The notes under the pieces: model-generated
The model's database searches: none
Told to the model about the DNA's origin: nothing
Seen by the model: the letters and a program-made list of their open reading frames with translations, nothing else
Translations under genes and position numbers: made by a program
Assembly (NCBI GenBank): GCA_035527975.1
Contig: DATKZM010000021.1
Location: 62,001-126,000 of the forward strand
Origin: DATKZM01 sp035527975
Lineage (GTDB): Bacteria > Pseudomonadota > Alphaproteobacteria > JAPULJ01
Reading direction: 5' to 3'
Length of the DNA: 64,000 nt
Part shown: in pieces, positions 51,561 to 60,850 of the stretch
How the letters are laid out: every line of letters begins with the position of its first letter
How positions within the stretch are numbered: the first letter of the stretch is position 1

Positions 51561-52739
51561 ATGCCGGTGACCAATCAAGGAAACGGAGGCGGCGGTCGAG
51601 GTGGCCCATGGGGCGGCAATGGCGGCAGCGGAGGCGGCGGCCAGGGACCGTGGGGCGGCCGCGGTTCGGGCGGCGGCGGCCAGCCACCGAACTTCGAGGA
51701 CATGCTGAAGCGCGGTCAAGATCGCTTCCGCAGCGTGTTGCCCGGCGGTATGGGCAGCAAACGCGCGGTCATCCTGATTGGCCTTGCGGTCGTCATTATA
51801 TGGTTGGTCAGCGGATTTTACCGCGTGCAGCCCGACGAGCAGGGTGTGGAGTTGGTCTTCGGCAAGTGGGTTGCGACGACTAATCCGGGCCTCAACTACA
51901 ATTGGCCTGCGCCGATCGGTCAGATCATCCGGCCCAAGGTGACCAAGATCGAACGGCTGCCGGTTGGATTTCGCAGCGACACCCGCTCAGACATCAAGGC
52001 CGAAAGCCAGATGCTGACCGGCGATGAAAACATCATCGAAGTTCAGTTCGTGGTGCATTGGAAGATCGATACCCGCCCCGGCAAAAAGGGCGTGCGAAAC
52101 TATCTTTTCAACATCCGCAACCCCGACGAGACGATCAAGAACGCGGCCGAAGCCGCAATGCGCGAGATCATCGGTAAGTCGGAGTTCCAGTTTGCGCGTA
52201 CGCAAGGCCGCGTGCAGCTTGCCGTCGAGACAAAGAAACTGTTGCAGGAAATTCTCGACGACTACGGTACCGGCATCGAAGTGCGGGCGGTCCAGATCCA
52301 GAAGGTCGATCCGCCCGGCAGCGTGCTCAACGCCTTTCGCGACGTGCAGGCCGCACGTGCCGATAAGGAGCGCATGGTCAACGAGGCGAACGCGTATCTG
52401 AACGAAAATGTCCAGAAATCCGAAGGCGAGGCCGAACGGATTGTGAAGGCCGGTGAGGCCTATCGCGCCGAGCAAATCGCCGTGGCGGTTGGCGAGGCAA
52501 GCCGTTTTCTCGCAGTCTTCAAACAGTACCTTCTGAACAAGGACGTCACCAAGCGCCGCATCTACATGGAGGCGCTAAGCGAAGTCCTGGGCAGCATCGA
52601 CAAGGTTTTCATCGACAACACGGGCCGTAGCGGTGCGGGTGTGGTGCCCTACCTGCCTCTCGACAGCCTCCAGCGGCGGAACTCCGGTACCGGAGCAGGC
52701 AGCGCCGCACCAAAACGGCAGTCGACAGGAGAGAGATGA
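51561..52739 (+). CDS. hflK: FtsH protease modulator HflK
   Basis: A 392-residue membrane SPFH protein. A Gly-rich N-terminus (GPWGGNGGSGGGGQGPWGG) precedes the TM helix (RAVILIGLAVVIIWLVSGFY) and the prohibitin domain (VQPDEQGVELVFGKWVATT to RDVQAARADKERMVNEANAY). HflK and HflC form a cage around FtsH. AAGGTG lies before the ATG at 51561. It overlaps hflC by 4 nt. Confidence 0.96.
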   Translation: MPVTNQGNGGGGRGGPWGGNGGSGGGGQGPWGGRGSGGGGQPPNFEDMLKRGQDRFRSVLPGGMGSKRAVILIGLAVVIIWLVSGFYRVQPDEQGVELVFGKWVATTNPGLNYNWPAPIGQIIRPKVTKIERLPVGFRSDTRSDIKAESQMLTGDENIIEVQFVVHWKIDTRPGKKGVRNYLFNIRNPDETIKNAAEAAMREIIGKSEFQFARTQGRVQLAVETKKLLQEILDDYGTGIEVRAVQIQKVDPPGSVLNAFRDVQAARADKERMVNEANAYLNENVQKSEGEAERIVKAGEAYRAEQIAVAVGEASRFLAVFKQYLLNKDVTKRRIYMEALSEVLGSIDKVFIDNTGRSGAGVVPYLPLDSLQRRNSGTGAGSAAPKRQSTGER

Positions 52740-53635
52740 TGAAGTTTACGCGTTGGATCATCGCCGGGGCCATCGTCGTCCTTGGTATCGTCCTCTTCTC
52801 CTCAGTCTTCACGGTCAACGAACGCGAGCAGGCTCTGGTGCTCCAATTCGGCCAGGTCAAGCGGCTGGTCAGTACGCCGGGCCTCAACTTCAAGCTGCCA
52901 TGGCAGAGCATCGCCCGGTTCGACAAGCGTGTCCTCGATTACGACGCGCTTGCCGTCGAAGTGCCGACACGCGACCAGAAGCAGATCGTGGTCGATTCGT
53001 TCACGCGCTATCGGATCATTGATCCGCTGAAATTTTTCCAGACCGCACGCAATGAACTAGGCATGCGCGAACGGCTCGAGTCGATCGTCGGTGCGGAGCT
53101 GCGCGCGGAGTTCGGTAAAGTCGAAATGGCGACCATCCTCACGCCTCAACGTGCCGTGCTGATGACGCGGGTTGCGAAGAAAGTCGCCGAGCAGGGCGAC
53201 AGTTTCGGCATCACGGTGCTCGACGTGCGGATCAAGCGTGTCGATCTGCCGCAGGAGAACTCCGAGGCGATCTTTCGACGCATGAAGACCCGGCGCGAGC
53301 AGGAAGCGCGGCGCATCCGCGCAGAGGGGCAGAAGGAGGCCCAAACGATACGCGCCGACGCCGACAAACAAGTTCGTGTCATCAAGGCCGAGGCCAACAA
53401 GCGCTCGCAGATCCTGCGCGGCGAGGGCGACGCCGAGGCCCAGCGCCTCTACAACGAAGCCTTCGGCAAGGACAAGGAATTCTATGACTTCTGGGTGCGG
53501 ATGCGCACCGCGCGGCAAAGCCTGACCGGCGACAAAACGCGCTACGTTGGGCCGCCGCAGGTTGACCTCTACCGAATGTTCCCGGACGTGACGAGCGCTG
53601 GACGCGCACGCAGACCGCAGCCGAAGCGGGAGTAG
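52736..53635 (+). CDS. hflC: FtsH protease modulator HflC
   Basis: A 299-residue SPFH partner of HflK, with an N-terminal TM helix (WIIAGAIVVLGIVLFSSVF), VNEREQALVLQFGQVKRLV and IKRVDLPQENSEAIFRRM-type coiled coil (LPQENSEAIFRRMKTRREQE). Starts inside the hflK stop (ATGATG), so translation is coupled. Confidence 0.96.
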   Translation: MMKFTRWIIAGAIVVLGIVLFSSVFTVNEREQALVLQFGQVKRLVSTPGLNFKLPWQSIARFDKRVLDYDALAVEVPTRDQKQIVVDSFTRYRIIDPLKFFQTARNELGMRERLESIVGAELRAEFGKVEMATILTPQRAVLMTRVAKKVAEQGDSFGITVLDVRIKRVDLPQENSEAIFRRMKTRREQEARRIRAEGQKEAQTIRADADKQVRVIKAEANKRSQILRGEGDAEAQRLYNEAFGKDKEFYDFWVRMRTARQSLTGDKTRYVGPPQVDLYRMFPDVTSAGRARRPQPKRE

Positions 53636-53663
53636 CGCCCGCGGACGGACGAATTTATCTCTG

Positions 53664-53849
53664 ATGGACTTGTTGGTTGCGGCCTTTGCACTGTTTTTGC
53701 TGATCGAGGGCACTCTCTACGCTCTCTTTCCGGCGGCCATGAAACGAATGATCGCCGAAGTCTTGCGTATGCCCGATAAGCTTATTCGCAATGTCGGGAT
53801 GATCGCCGCGGCCGTGGGGTTCGGCGCCCTTTGGCTTATTTATCGTTAG
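53664..53849 (+). CDS. DUF2065 small membrane protein
   Basis: A 61-residue protein with two hydrophobic helices (LLVAAFALFLLIEGTLYALF and VGMIAAAVGFGALWLIY) around a basic loop MKRMIAEVLRMPDKLI. DUF2065 genes are commonly found just after hflC. Function unknown; the position suggests a membrane-protease accessory role. Confidence 0.9.
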   Translation: MDLLVAAFALFLLIEGTLYALFPAAMKRMIAEVLRMPDKLIRNVGMIAAAVGFGALWLIYR

Positions 53850-54101
53850 CCATGCTCACGAGCAATTTACGGTTCCGCCATCAATTGACCATATTGTCTG
53901 GCCAATTTCGGCCCTATGCTGAACAAGCGCTGAACTATGGATCTGGCTCAGCCAAAGCTTGAAGAGCGGTTGGGTAGGACCCAATTCGCTACTATCCACG
54001 GACGGGCGGCATGCCCGGCTCACTATCGGCTCATAGGCGTCCGCGAACGGCCGCGTTCCCAGCCACGGCGGACCGGCGCCCCCTCGAAACGGAGTGCTCT
54101 T

Positions 54102-55613
54102 GTGACACGAATGATATCTTCCAGTGTCTCCATCGGCCGGACGGCAAGCCACGGTCTTGCGGTTTGGGTCGTACTGGTCTTTGCCGCCATGCTCACATCC
54201 GGCGCGCCGCCGGCCCACGCACGCGGAACCCCGGACGGATTTGCGGATCTGGCCGCGCGGCTGCTGCCCGCGGTGGTCAACATATCGACGACCTCGATTA
54301 GCAAGCGCGCCAGCAACCCCAACCCCGGGCAGCGTCGGCGCATGCCCAATCTGCCGCCGGGATCGCCCTTCGAGGAGTTCTTCAAGGACTTCATGGAGCG
54401 CAACCGCCCGCCAGGCGGCGCACGCCGCGCAACCTCGCTCGGCTCGGGCTTCATCATCGACAAGTCCGGCATCGTCATCACCAACAATCACGTCATCGCC
54501 AACGCCGAAAAGATCAAGGTGATCCTGAAGGATGGTACCCGGCTCGACGCCAAGGTCATTGGCCGCGACGCCAAGACCGATCTCGCCGTGCTCAAGGTCA
54601 ACGCCAAGGGCGATTTGCCGACCGTGCCGTTCGGCGACTCCGACAATGCGCGCGTAGGCGATTGGGTCGTTGCAATCGGCAATCCGTTCGGTCTCGGCGG
54701 TTCGGTGACGGCGGGGATCATTTCCGCCCGCCACCGCGATATCAATGCCGGGCCCTATGACGACTTCATCCAGACCGACGCCTCGATCAACCGGGGCAAT
54801 TCCGGCGGCCCGCTGTTCAACATGAAGGGCGAGGTGGTTGGCATCAACACGGCGATCATCTCGCCGCGCGGTGGCTCGGTGGGCATTGGCTTTTCCATTC
54901 CCTCCAATCTTGCCCAGCCGGTGATCGCACAGCTTCGCGAGTTCGGCCGCACCAAACGCGGCTGGCTTGGCGTTCGTATCCAGACCGTCGATCCGGAAAT
55001 CGCCGAAAGCGTGGGCCTGAAAAACGCCAGCGGCGCATTGGTGGTCAACGTGACCAAGGGTGGCCCGGCGGAGAAGGCCGGTATCCGCGCGCGCGATATC
55101 ATTCTGAAATTCAACAATCGCGCCGTTACGGCCATGCGCAAACTGCCCCGCATCGTCGCCGACACCAAGGTGGGCGCCGATGCCGCGGTATTGGTCTGGC
55201 GCAATGGCAAGGAGATGACGTTCACGGTCCGCCTGGGTGAATTGGAGAAGGCGGAGAAAGCCATTCGCGCCAGCGTCAAGCGCGACCGGCCGGCGCCCAT
55301 GACCAGCAGCACCGCCAATGCGCTCGGTCTGACCTTGTCCAAACTTACGCCGGCGCTACGCCAGCGATACCAGCTGAAGGGCGATGTCGAGGGCGTGCTG
55401 GTGACCAAGGTTGAAGGCACGTCGATTGCTTTCACCAAGGGCATCCGGCCGGGCGACGTCGTGGTCGAGGCCGGCCAGGACAAGGTCGCCAATCCAAACG
55501 ATGTGCTGGAAAAGGTCGAGAAAGCCAGGAAAGCCGGCCGCAAGTCGCTTCTGTTGCTTGTCAACCGGAAGGGCGAGCCCCGCTTCGTGGCTCTGCGGCT
55601 CGACAAGAGCTGA
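54102..55613 (+). CDS. Periplasmic Do-family serine protease (DegP/DegQ-like)
   Basis: A 503-residue trypsin-like protease with a signal peptide (HGLAVWVVLVFAAMLTSGAP to AHA) and two PDZ domains. The triad is His in ITNNHVIA, Asp in AKTDLAVLK and Ser in INRGNSGGPLFN. The GTG at 54102 follows CGGAG and gives a normal signal peptide; the frame upstream to 53937 is unlike the family. It degrades misfolded envelope proteins and closes the hflKC-DUF2065 cluster. Confidence 0.95.
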   Translation: MTRMISSSVSIGRTASHGLAVWVVLVFAAMLTSGAPPAHARGTPDGFADLAARLLPAVVNISTTSISKRASNPNPGQRRRMPNLPPGSPFEEFFKDFMERNRPPGGARRATSLGSGFIIDKSGIVITNNHVIANAEKIKVILKDGTRLDAKVIGRDAKTDLAVLKVNAKGDLPTVPFGDSDNARVGDWVVAIGNPFGLGGSVTAGIISARHRDINAGPYDDFIQTDASINRGNSGGPLFNMKGEVVGINTAIISPRGGSVGIGFSIPSNLAQPVIAQLREFGRTKRGWLGVRIQTVDPEIAESVGLKNASGALVVNVTKGGPAEKAGIRARDIILKFNNRAVTAMRKLPRIVADTKVGADAAVLVWRNGKEMTFTVRLGELEKAEKAIRASVKRDRPAPMTSSTANALGLTLSKLTPALRQRYQLKGDVEGVLVTKVEGTSIAFTKGIRPGDVVVEAGQDKVANPNDVLEKVEKARKAGRKSLLLLVNRKGEPRFVALRLDKS

Positions 55614-55639
55614 CCTTCGTCGGCCTGCATATCGATCCC

Positions 55640-55670
55640 AAAGGGCGCCCCATGCGGGCGCCCTTTCTTT
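55640..55670 (+). terminator. Rho-independent terminator after the DegP-like gene
   Basis: AAAGGGCGCCC pairs perfectly with GGGCGCCCTTT across the loop CATGC, followed by CTTTTGTT. It lies 27 nt after the protease stop and is the clearest intrinsic terminator in the window. Confidence 0.93.
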
Positions 55671-55791
55671 TGTTCCAGCTGCCGGACCGCGATGCTCCGA
55701 TCCAGCGCGTGCCCATAGCGGGGGTGGTATGCTTGCCTGCACGGCGCCAACGCGCCGTGAGCACGGACTGACAGGAACGAAGTTTCGATAG

Positions 55792-56745
55792 ATGAAACTG
55801 GACGACAAGGTTGCCGACGCGCCGCCCGTGATCGTCATTGGCGGTCCGACCGCGAGCGGCAAGTCGGCGTTGGCCGTGGACCTGGCCGAGGAATTGGGCG
55901 GGGTGGTCATCAATGCCGATGCAATGCAGATCTATCGCGACCTGCCCATTCTGACCGCGCGGCCCGGTGCGGCTGATTGCAAGCGGGCACCGCACCGGCT
56001 GTTCGGGATGATCGACGCTGTCGATCCCTGCTCGGCCGGACGCTGGCGTGAATTGGCGTTGGCGGCGATCGGGCAGGCGCGGGCGGAGGGCAAGCGGCCG
56101 GTCGTGGTCGGTGGCACCGGGCTTTATCTGAAGGCGCTTCGCGACGGCATCGACGAAATCCCGGCCGTGTCCCCAATGATCCGGGCGCAAATCGAGGCGC
56201 GTTATGATGCGGAGGGTGGTGCCGCGTTCCGGGCGGTGCTCGCGCGCGACGATCCGCAGACCGCCAAACGGCTGCCGCCCGGCGATCGCCAGCGCCTTGT
56301 CCGCGCGGCCGCCGTGCTGGAGGCGACGGGCCGGCCACTCAGCGCCTGGCAGACCGGCGCAACGGATAAGGCCGAGCCGGCCCTCCCGACCCAGACTTTC
56401 GTGTTGTTGCCGCCGCGCGAGGCGCTTTACGCGGCCTGCGATGCCCGTTTCGAAGCGATGGTTGAGCGCGGCGCGCTTGCCGAGACGGGAGCTTTCCTTG
56501 CCCGCGGCCTCGACCCGGACCTGCCCTTGATGAAGACAGTTGGCTTGCGCGAACTGGGCCGGCACATTGCCGGCGAAACCTCGCTTGAGGCAGCCATCGC
56601 GGAGGGATGTCGCGCGACCCGGCGGTATGCCAAGCGTCAATACACCTGGTTTCGCCATCAGATACCCGATGCAGCGCTCTATAATGCGCAACATTCGGAA
56701 AGTTTATCGATAGAAATCTTTAAGATAATTCGTCGATCTTATTGA
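55792..56745 (+). CDS. miaA: tRNA dimethylallyltransferase
   Basis: MiaA adds the dimethylallyl group to A37 of UNN-reading tRNAs. The 317-residue protein has the P-loop IGGPTASGKSALAVDLAE, VINADAMQIYRDLPILTARP, VVGGTGLYLKAL and RATRRYAKRQYTWFRHQ. The Asp/Ser region for substrate binding is intact. It stands between a terminator and the ilv genes. Confidence 0.97.
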   Translation: MKLDDKVADAPPVIVIGGPTASGKSALAVDLAEELGGVVINADAMQIYRDLPILTARPGAADCKRAPHRLFGMIDAVDPCSAGRWRELALAAIGQARAEGKRPVVVGGTGLYLKALRDGIDEIPAVSPMIRAQIEARYDAEGGAAFRAVLARDDPQTAKRLPPGDRQRLVRAAAVLEATGRPLSAWQTGATDKAEPALPTQTFVLLPPREALYAACDARFEAMVERGALAETGAFLARGLDPDLPLMKTVGLRELGRHIAGETSLEAAIAEGCRATRRYAKRQYTWFRHQIPDAALYNAQHSESLSIEIFKIIRRSY

Positions 56746-56796
56746 CCAGGACGGGTTGAGCCGTTAGGACTGGCCTTTCGCGCGTGCACACCACAA

Positions 56797-56823
56797 CCGC
56801 CGGGGATCGCCGATTCCCGGCGG
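56797..56823 (+). promoter_or_regulatory. Hairpin in the ilvB leader
   Basis: CCGCCGGG and CCCGGCGG pair across an 11-nt loop, 84 nt upstream of the ilvB ATG. It could be part of an attenuator, but I found no leader peptide rich in Ile/Val/Leu codons and no T tract after the hairpin, so regulation is only possible. Confidence 0.4.
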
Positions 56824-56906
56824 CTTGCGGTCGGATGCACTGCGGTATCATTCGGGGAAAAGCGCGGGCGTTACCAGGTGGCCCGTGGCAGGCGGAGATC
56901 AAGATT

Positions 56907-58667
56907 ATGGTAAGCGACCAGATGACCGGCTCAGAGATTGTCCTGAAGGCATTGGTGGATCAGGGCGTCGAGGTCATCTTCGGCTATCCGGGCGGGGCCG
57001 TCCTGCCGATCTATGATGCGATGTTCAAGCAGAACTCGCTGCGCCACATTCTGGTGCGCCAGGAGGGCGGGGCGGTACACGCCGCAGAAGGCTATGCGCG
57101 ATCCACGGGCAAGGTCGGTGTGGTGTTGGTAACCTCAGGACCGGGCGCGACCAATGCTGTCACGGGGTTGACCGACGCGCTGATGGATTCAATTCCGATT
57201 GTCTGTCTCACCGGCCAGGTTCCAACCCATTTGATCGGCAACGATGCCTTTCAAGAGGCCGATACCACCGGCATAACGCGGCCTTGCACCAAGCATAACT
57301 ATCTGGTCAAGGACATGAACGACGTCGCGCGGGTGGTCCACGAGGCCTTCCATGTGGCGCGGTCCGGCCGGCCCGGTCCGGTCGTTGTGGATCTGCCCAA
57401 GGATATCCTGCAGGGCATGGGCCCCTACATGCCGCCAGGGCAGGTCAAGCGCCGCAGCTATAACCCGCAGCTCAAGGGCGACCTCACCAAGATCGAGGCA
57501 GCCTGCGAGATCATCTCCAAGGCCAGGCGGCCGCTCTTTTATTGCGGCGGCGGCGTGATCAATTCGGGCCCCAAGGCCTCGCAGTTGCTGGGCGAGCTCG
57601 TGCGTGCGACCGGGGCGCCTTGCACGCTAACGCTGATGGGGCTCGGCGCCTTTCCGGCGAGCGACAAGCAGTTCCTGGGCATGCTCGGGATGCACGGCAC
57701 TTACGAGGCCAACCTCGCCATGCATGGCTGCGACGTGATGGTGAATATCGGTGCCCGCTTCGACGACCGGGTGACGGGACGGCTGGCCGATTTCTCCCCG
57801 GGCTCGACGAAGATCCATGTCGACGTCGATCCGTCGTCGATCAACAAGAACGTGGCCGTCGACCTCGCGATCGTCGGCGATGCCGCGCATGTTTTGGAAG
57901 ACATGCTGAAGATCTGGAAGGCGCGCCAGTACCGTATCGATCGAAAGGCGATTGCGTCCTGGTGGGAGGAGATCGAGGCCTGGAGGGCCGTCGACTGCCT
58001 CAAATACAAACCCAGCGAAAAGATCATCAAGCCGCAATTTGCGCTGGAGCGCCTCCGCGAGCACATCCAGGGAAAAGACTGCTACATCACAACCGAGGTC
58101 GGCCAGCACCAGATGTGGGCCGCCCAATTCCTCAAGTTCGATGAGCCCAAACGCTGGATGACGTCGGGGGGGTTGGGCACGATGGGGTACGGGTTGCCGG
58201 CCGCCATGGGCGTGCAGGTGGCGCATCCCGACGCACTGGTGATCGACGTCGCCGGCGAGGCCTCCTTCTTGATGAACATCCAGGAGATGTCGACCATTGC
58301 CCAGTACCGCCTGCCGGTTAAGTCGTTCATCCTCAACAACCAGTACATGGGCATGGTGCGCCAATGGCAGGAACTGTTGCATGGCGGCCGCTACTCGGAG
58401 AGCTACATGGAATCGCTGCCCGACTTCGTGAAGCTTGCCGAGGCCTTCGGTGCGGTCGGCTTACGCGCGACCAAGCCGTCGGAAGTCGATGATCTGATTG
58501 CCGAGATGCTCAGGGTCGACAAGCCGGTGATCGCCGACGTGATGGTCGACAAGGAAGAAAACTGCTTCCCAATGATCCCGTCGGGCGCGGCGCACAACGA
58601 GATGCTGTTGGGGCCTGCTGACCAAGCGGCGAAGCCGGTCTCCGAAGAGGGCATGGTTTTGGTCTGA
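56907..58667 (+). CDS. ilvB: Acetolactate synthase large subunit
   Basis: A 586-residue ThDP enzyme of valine/leucine/isoleucine synthesis. GYPGGAVLPIYDAMF, VRQEGGAVHAAEGYARSTG, VTSGPGATNAVTGL and RFDDRVTGRL are clear. The ThDP/Mg motif reads VAGEASFLMNIQEM ... LNNQYMGMVRQW; GEAS in place of the classic GDGS or GDAS is a conservative change. The ATG at 56907 follows GGAG. The small subunit gene follows 127 nt downstream. Confidence 0.97.
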   Translation: MVSDQMTGSEIVLKALVDQGVEVIFGYPGGAVLPIYDAMFKQNSLRHILVRQEGGAVHAAEGYARSTGKVGVVLVTSGPGATNAVTGLTDALMDSIPIVCLTGQVPTHLIGNDAFQEADTTGITRPCTKHNYLVKDMNDVARVVHEAFHVARSGRPGPVVVDLPKDILQGMGPYMPPGQVKRRSYNPQLKGDLTKIEAACEIISKARRPLFYCGGGVINSGPKASQLLGELVRATGAPCTLTLMGLGAFPASDKQFLGMLGMHGTYEANLAMHGCDVMVNIGARFDDRVTGRLADFSPGSTKIHVDVDPSSINKNVAVDLAIVGDAAHVLEDMLKIWKARQYRIDRKAIASWWEEIEAWRAVDCLKYKPSEKIIKPQFALERLREHIQGKDCYITTEVGQHQMWAAQFLKFDEPKRWMTSGGLGTMGYGLPAAMGVQVAHPDALVIDVAGEASFLMNIQEMSTIAQYRLPVKSFILNNQYMGMVRQWQELLHGGRYSESYMESLPDFVKLAEAFGAVGLRATKPSEVDDLIAEMLRVDKPVIADVMVDKEENCFPMIPSGAAHNEMLLGPADQAAKPVSEEGMVLV

Positions 58668-58794
58668 TCGCAGGCCGTCCGGACGAAGCTGATACGGCGC
58701 GCCGAAAGGGTTCAAAGCAATCGTGTCAAATGGTAATGCGTGCTGACGGAGCCGGTATCCGGGCAAGGGAGCGGCCGGCGGCGGGGAGGCGAAG

Positions 58795-59304
58795 TTGGAG
58801 CAGGTGGCAACAGAGGTCCATACGATCTCGGTCCTGGTGGACAACGAGCCGGGCGTGCTTGCGCGCGTCATCGGCCTGTTCTCCGGGCGCGGCTACAACA
58901 TCGAGAGCCTGACTGTCGCCGAGGTCCAGCACACCGACAGCCTTTCGCGTATCACGATCGTCACCTCGGGCACGCCGATGGTGATCGAGCAGATCAAGGC
59001 CCAACTCAACCGGCTGATCCCGGTCCACGCGGTGCATGATCTGACCAATGAAGGTCCTCATGTCGAACGCGAGCTTGCGCTTGTAAAAGTTACTGGAATA
59101 GGAGAAAAACGCGTTGAGGCTTTGCGCATTGCCGATATCTTCGAGGCGCGCGTGGCCGACACCACGCTGGAGAGCTTCGTCTTCGAAGTGACCGGCACGT
59201 CCAACCATCTCAACCGCTTCATCGACCTTATGAACCCGCTCGGGCTGATTGAGGTGGCGCGTACAGGCGTTGCCGCCATCAGCCGCGGCAAGGAAGGGTT
59301 TTAG
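58795..59304 (+). CDS. ilvN: Acetolactate synthase small (regulatory) subunit, TTG start
   Basis: A 169-residue ACT-domain regulatory subunit: ISVLVDNEPGVLARVIGLFS, RGYNIESLTVAEV and a C-terminal domain with TGTSNHLNRFIDLMNPLG. It confers valine feedback on IlvB. The start is a TTG at 58795 placed 5 nt after a strong GGGGAGG; no in-frame ATG gives the full ACT domain, so the TTG is well supported. Confidence 0.95.
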   Translation: MEQVATEVHTISVLVDNEPGVLARVIGLFSGRGYNIESLTVAEVQHTDSLSRITIVTSGTPMVIEQIKAQLNRLIPVHAVHDLTNEGPHVERELALVKVTGIGEKRVEALRIADIFEARVADTTLESFVFEVTGTSNHLNRFIDLMNPLGLIEVARTGVAAISRGKEGF

Positions 59305-59367
59305 AACAGGGAACCTGCCGACAAGGGGGTTTCGCACTGGCGATGATCGATCCAAGGAGAAATATGC

Positions 59368-60387
59368 ATGCGTGTCTACTACGATCGCGACGCTGACGTC
59401 GCGCTGATCAAGGACAAGAAGGTCGCGATCGTCGGCTATGGCAGCCAGGGCCATGCCCATGCCATGAACCTGCGCGATTCGGGCGTCAAGGACGTTGCCA
59501 TAGCGTTGCGCGAAGGCTCGGCCACGCGCAAGAAGGCCGAGGCCGCCGATTTCAAGGTCATGAACCCCACAGAGGTCGCAAAATGGGCCGACGTGGTGAT
59601 GATGCTGGCCCCCGACGAGCTGCAGGCCGATATCTACCGCGACGAGCTCGCGGAAAACATGAAAAAGGGCGCCGCGCTTGCCTTCGCGCATGGCTTCAAC
59701 GTCCATTTCAATCTGATCGAGGCGCGGGCCGATCTCGATGTTTTCATGGTCGCGCCCAAGGGCCCCGGCCACACGGTCCGCTCTGAATACCAGCGCGGCG
59801 CCGGCGTGCCCTGCCTGATCGCGGTCGCCCAGGACCCGTCCGGAAATGCCCACGAGATCGGGCTTTCATACGCTTCGGCGATCGGCGGCGGCCGCGCCGG
59901 AGTGATCGAGACCAATTTCCGCGAGGAATGCGAGACCGATCTTTTCGGCGAGCAGGTGGTGCTATGCGGCGGCTTGGTCGAGCTGATCAGGGGCGGCTAC
60001 GAGACCCTGGTCGAGGCCGGATACGCGCCGGAAATGGCCTATTTTGAATGCCTTCACGAGGTCAAGCTGATCGTCGATCTCATCTATGAGGGCGGCATCG
60101 CCAACATGAACTACTCGATCTCCAACACGGCCGAGTTCGGCGAGTACATATCGGGCCCCCGCATCATTACCGACGAGACGAAGGCTGAAATGCGCCGGGT
60201 GCTGGCCGATATCCAGTCGGGCCGTTTCGCCCGTGACTGGGTATTGGAGAACAAGGCAGGTCAGACCAGCTTCAAGGCCACGCGCGCTCACAACGCGGCC
60301 CATCCGATCGAGGAAGTCGGCGCCAAGCTGCGTGGCATGATGCCCTGGATCCAGGAACGTGCCCTGGTCGACAAGTCGAAGAACTAA
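59368..60387 (+). CDS. ilvC: Ketol-acid reductoisomerase
   Basis: A 339-residue class I KARI, the next step after IlvBN. VAIVGYGSQGHAHAMNLRDS binds NADPH, PKGPGHTVRSEYQRGAGVPC and ETNFREECETDLFGEQVVLCGG line the active site, and the C-terminal knotted domain has YECLHEVKLIVDLIYEGG-type sequence (FECLHEVKLIVDLIYEGG). AAGGAG precedes the ATG. Confidence 0.98.
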   Translation: MRVYYDRDADVALIKDKKVAIVGYGSQGHAHAMNLRDSGVKDVAIALREGSATRKKAEAADFKVMNPTEVAKWADVVMMLAPDELQADIYRDELAENMKKGAALAFAHGFNVHFNLIEARADLDVFMVAPKGPGHTVRSEYQRGAGVPCLIAVAQDPSGNAHEIGLSYASAIGGGRAGVIETNFREECETDLFGEQVVLCGGLVELIRGGYETLVEAGYAPEMAYFECLHEVKLIVDLIYEGGIANMNYSISNTAEFGEYISGPRIITDETKAEMRRVLADIQSGRFARDWVLENKAGQTSFKATRAHNAAHPIEEVGAKLRGMMPWIQERALVDKSKN

Positions 60388-60850
60388 CCCGGGTTTTTCT
60401 GCCCGGCGCGCTGGGCCGCAGCGCCGGAAGGCGCCCCGAAAGGCTACGCTTGCCGATGGCGCTGAATGGCGCAAATTTTTGAGTCTAAAGCGAAAATCCC
60501 CCTATTTGGAGGTTGCGGACGCGACTCGAAAGCGCGTAAACAAGATGTTGTGGATTGGGTGTGGGTTAACCGCACTTTAACGGCGGATTCGCAATAATGA
60601 GGCCGAGTTGTTCTTGCGGCCTCTGTGGTCGGAAGGACTTCGCGGCAGCAAGGCTCATGGCGAGCAAGGCAGACGGGCCAGTTCTGAACCACCGCGTTCC
60701 GCGCGGAATTAGTGCGATCTGCAATGTTTATCATGGCTTGAAATTGGCTGCCGCAGGCTTTGCGGGCGGCATTCGCGCATGCCCGCGCGCCTATGAGGTC
60801 CGACCGGCTGAGCAGAACAAAGTCTAGAAACCGAGGATGGGTTTAAAGCG
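60388..60850 (+). other. Long leader/promoter region upstream of mreB
   Basis: These 463 bases contain no supported gene. A small hairpin GAGGCCG/CGGCCTC lies at 60599-60623, and lower-GC patches (for example GGCGCAAATTTTTGAGTCTAAA near 60475) could carry promoters. A 76-codon frame at 60597 lacks protein character. The length suggests that mreB expression is controlled here. Confidence 0.5.

Noticed and set aside
56746..56906. ilv leader peptide attenuator
   Set aside because: A hairpin is present, but no short frame with a run of Ile, Val or Leu codons and no T tract was found.
60597..60827. 76-codon frame upstream of mreB
   Set aside because: No ribosome site, unusual composition and no recognisable motif; it is more likely leader DNA.
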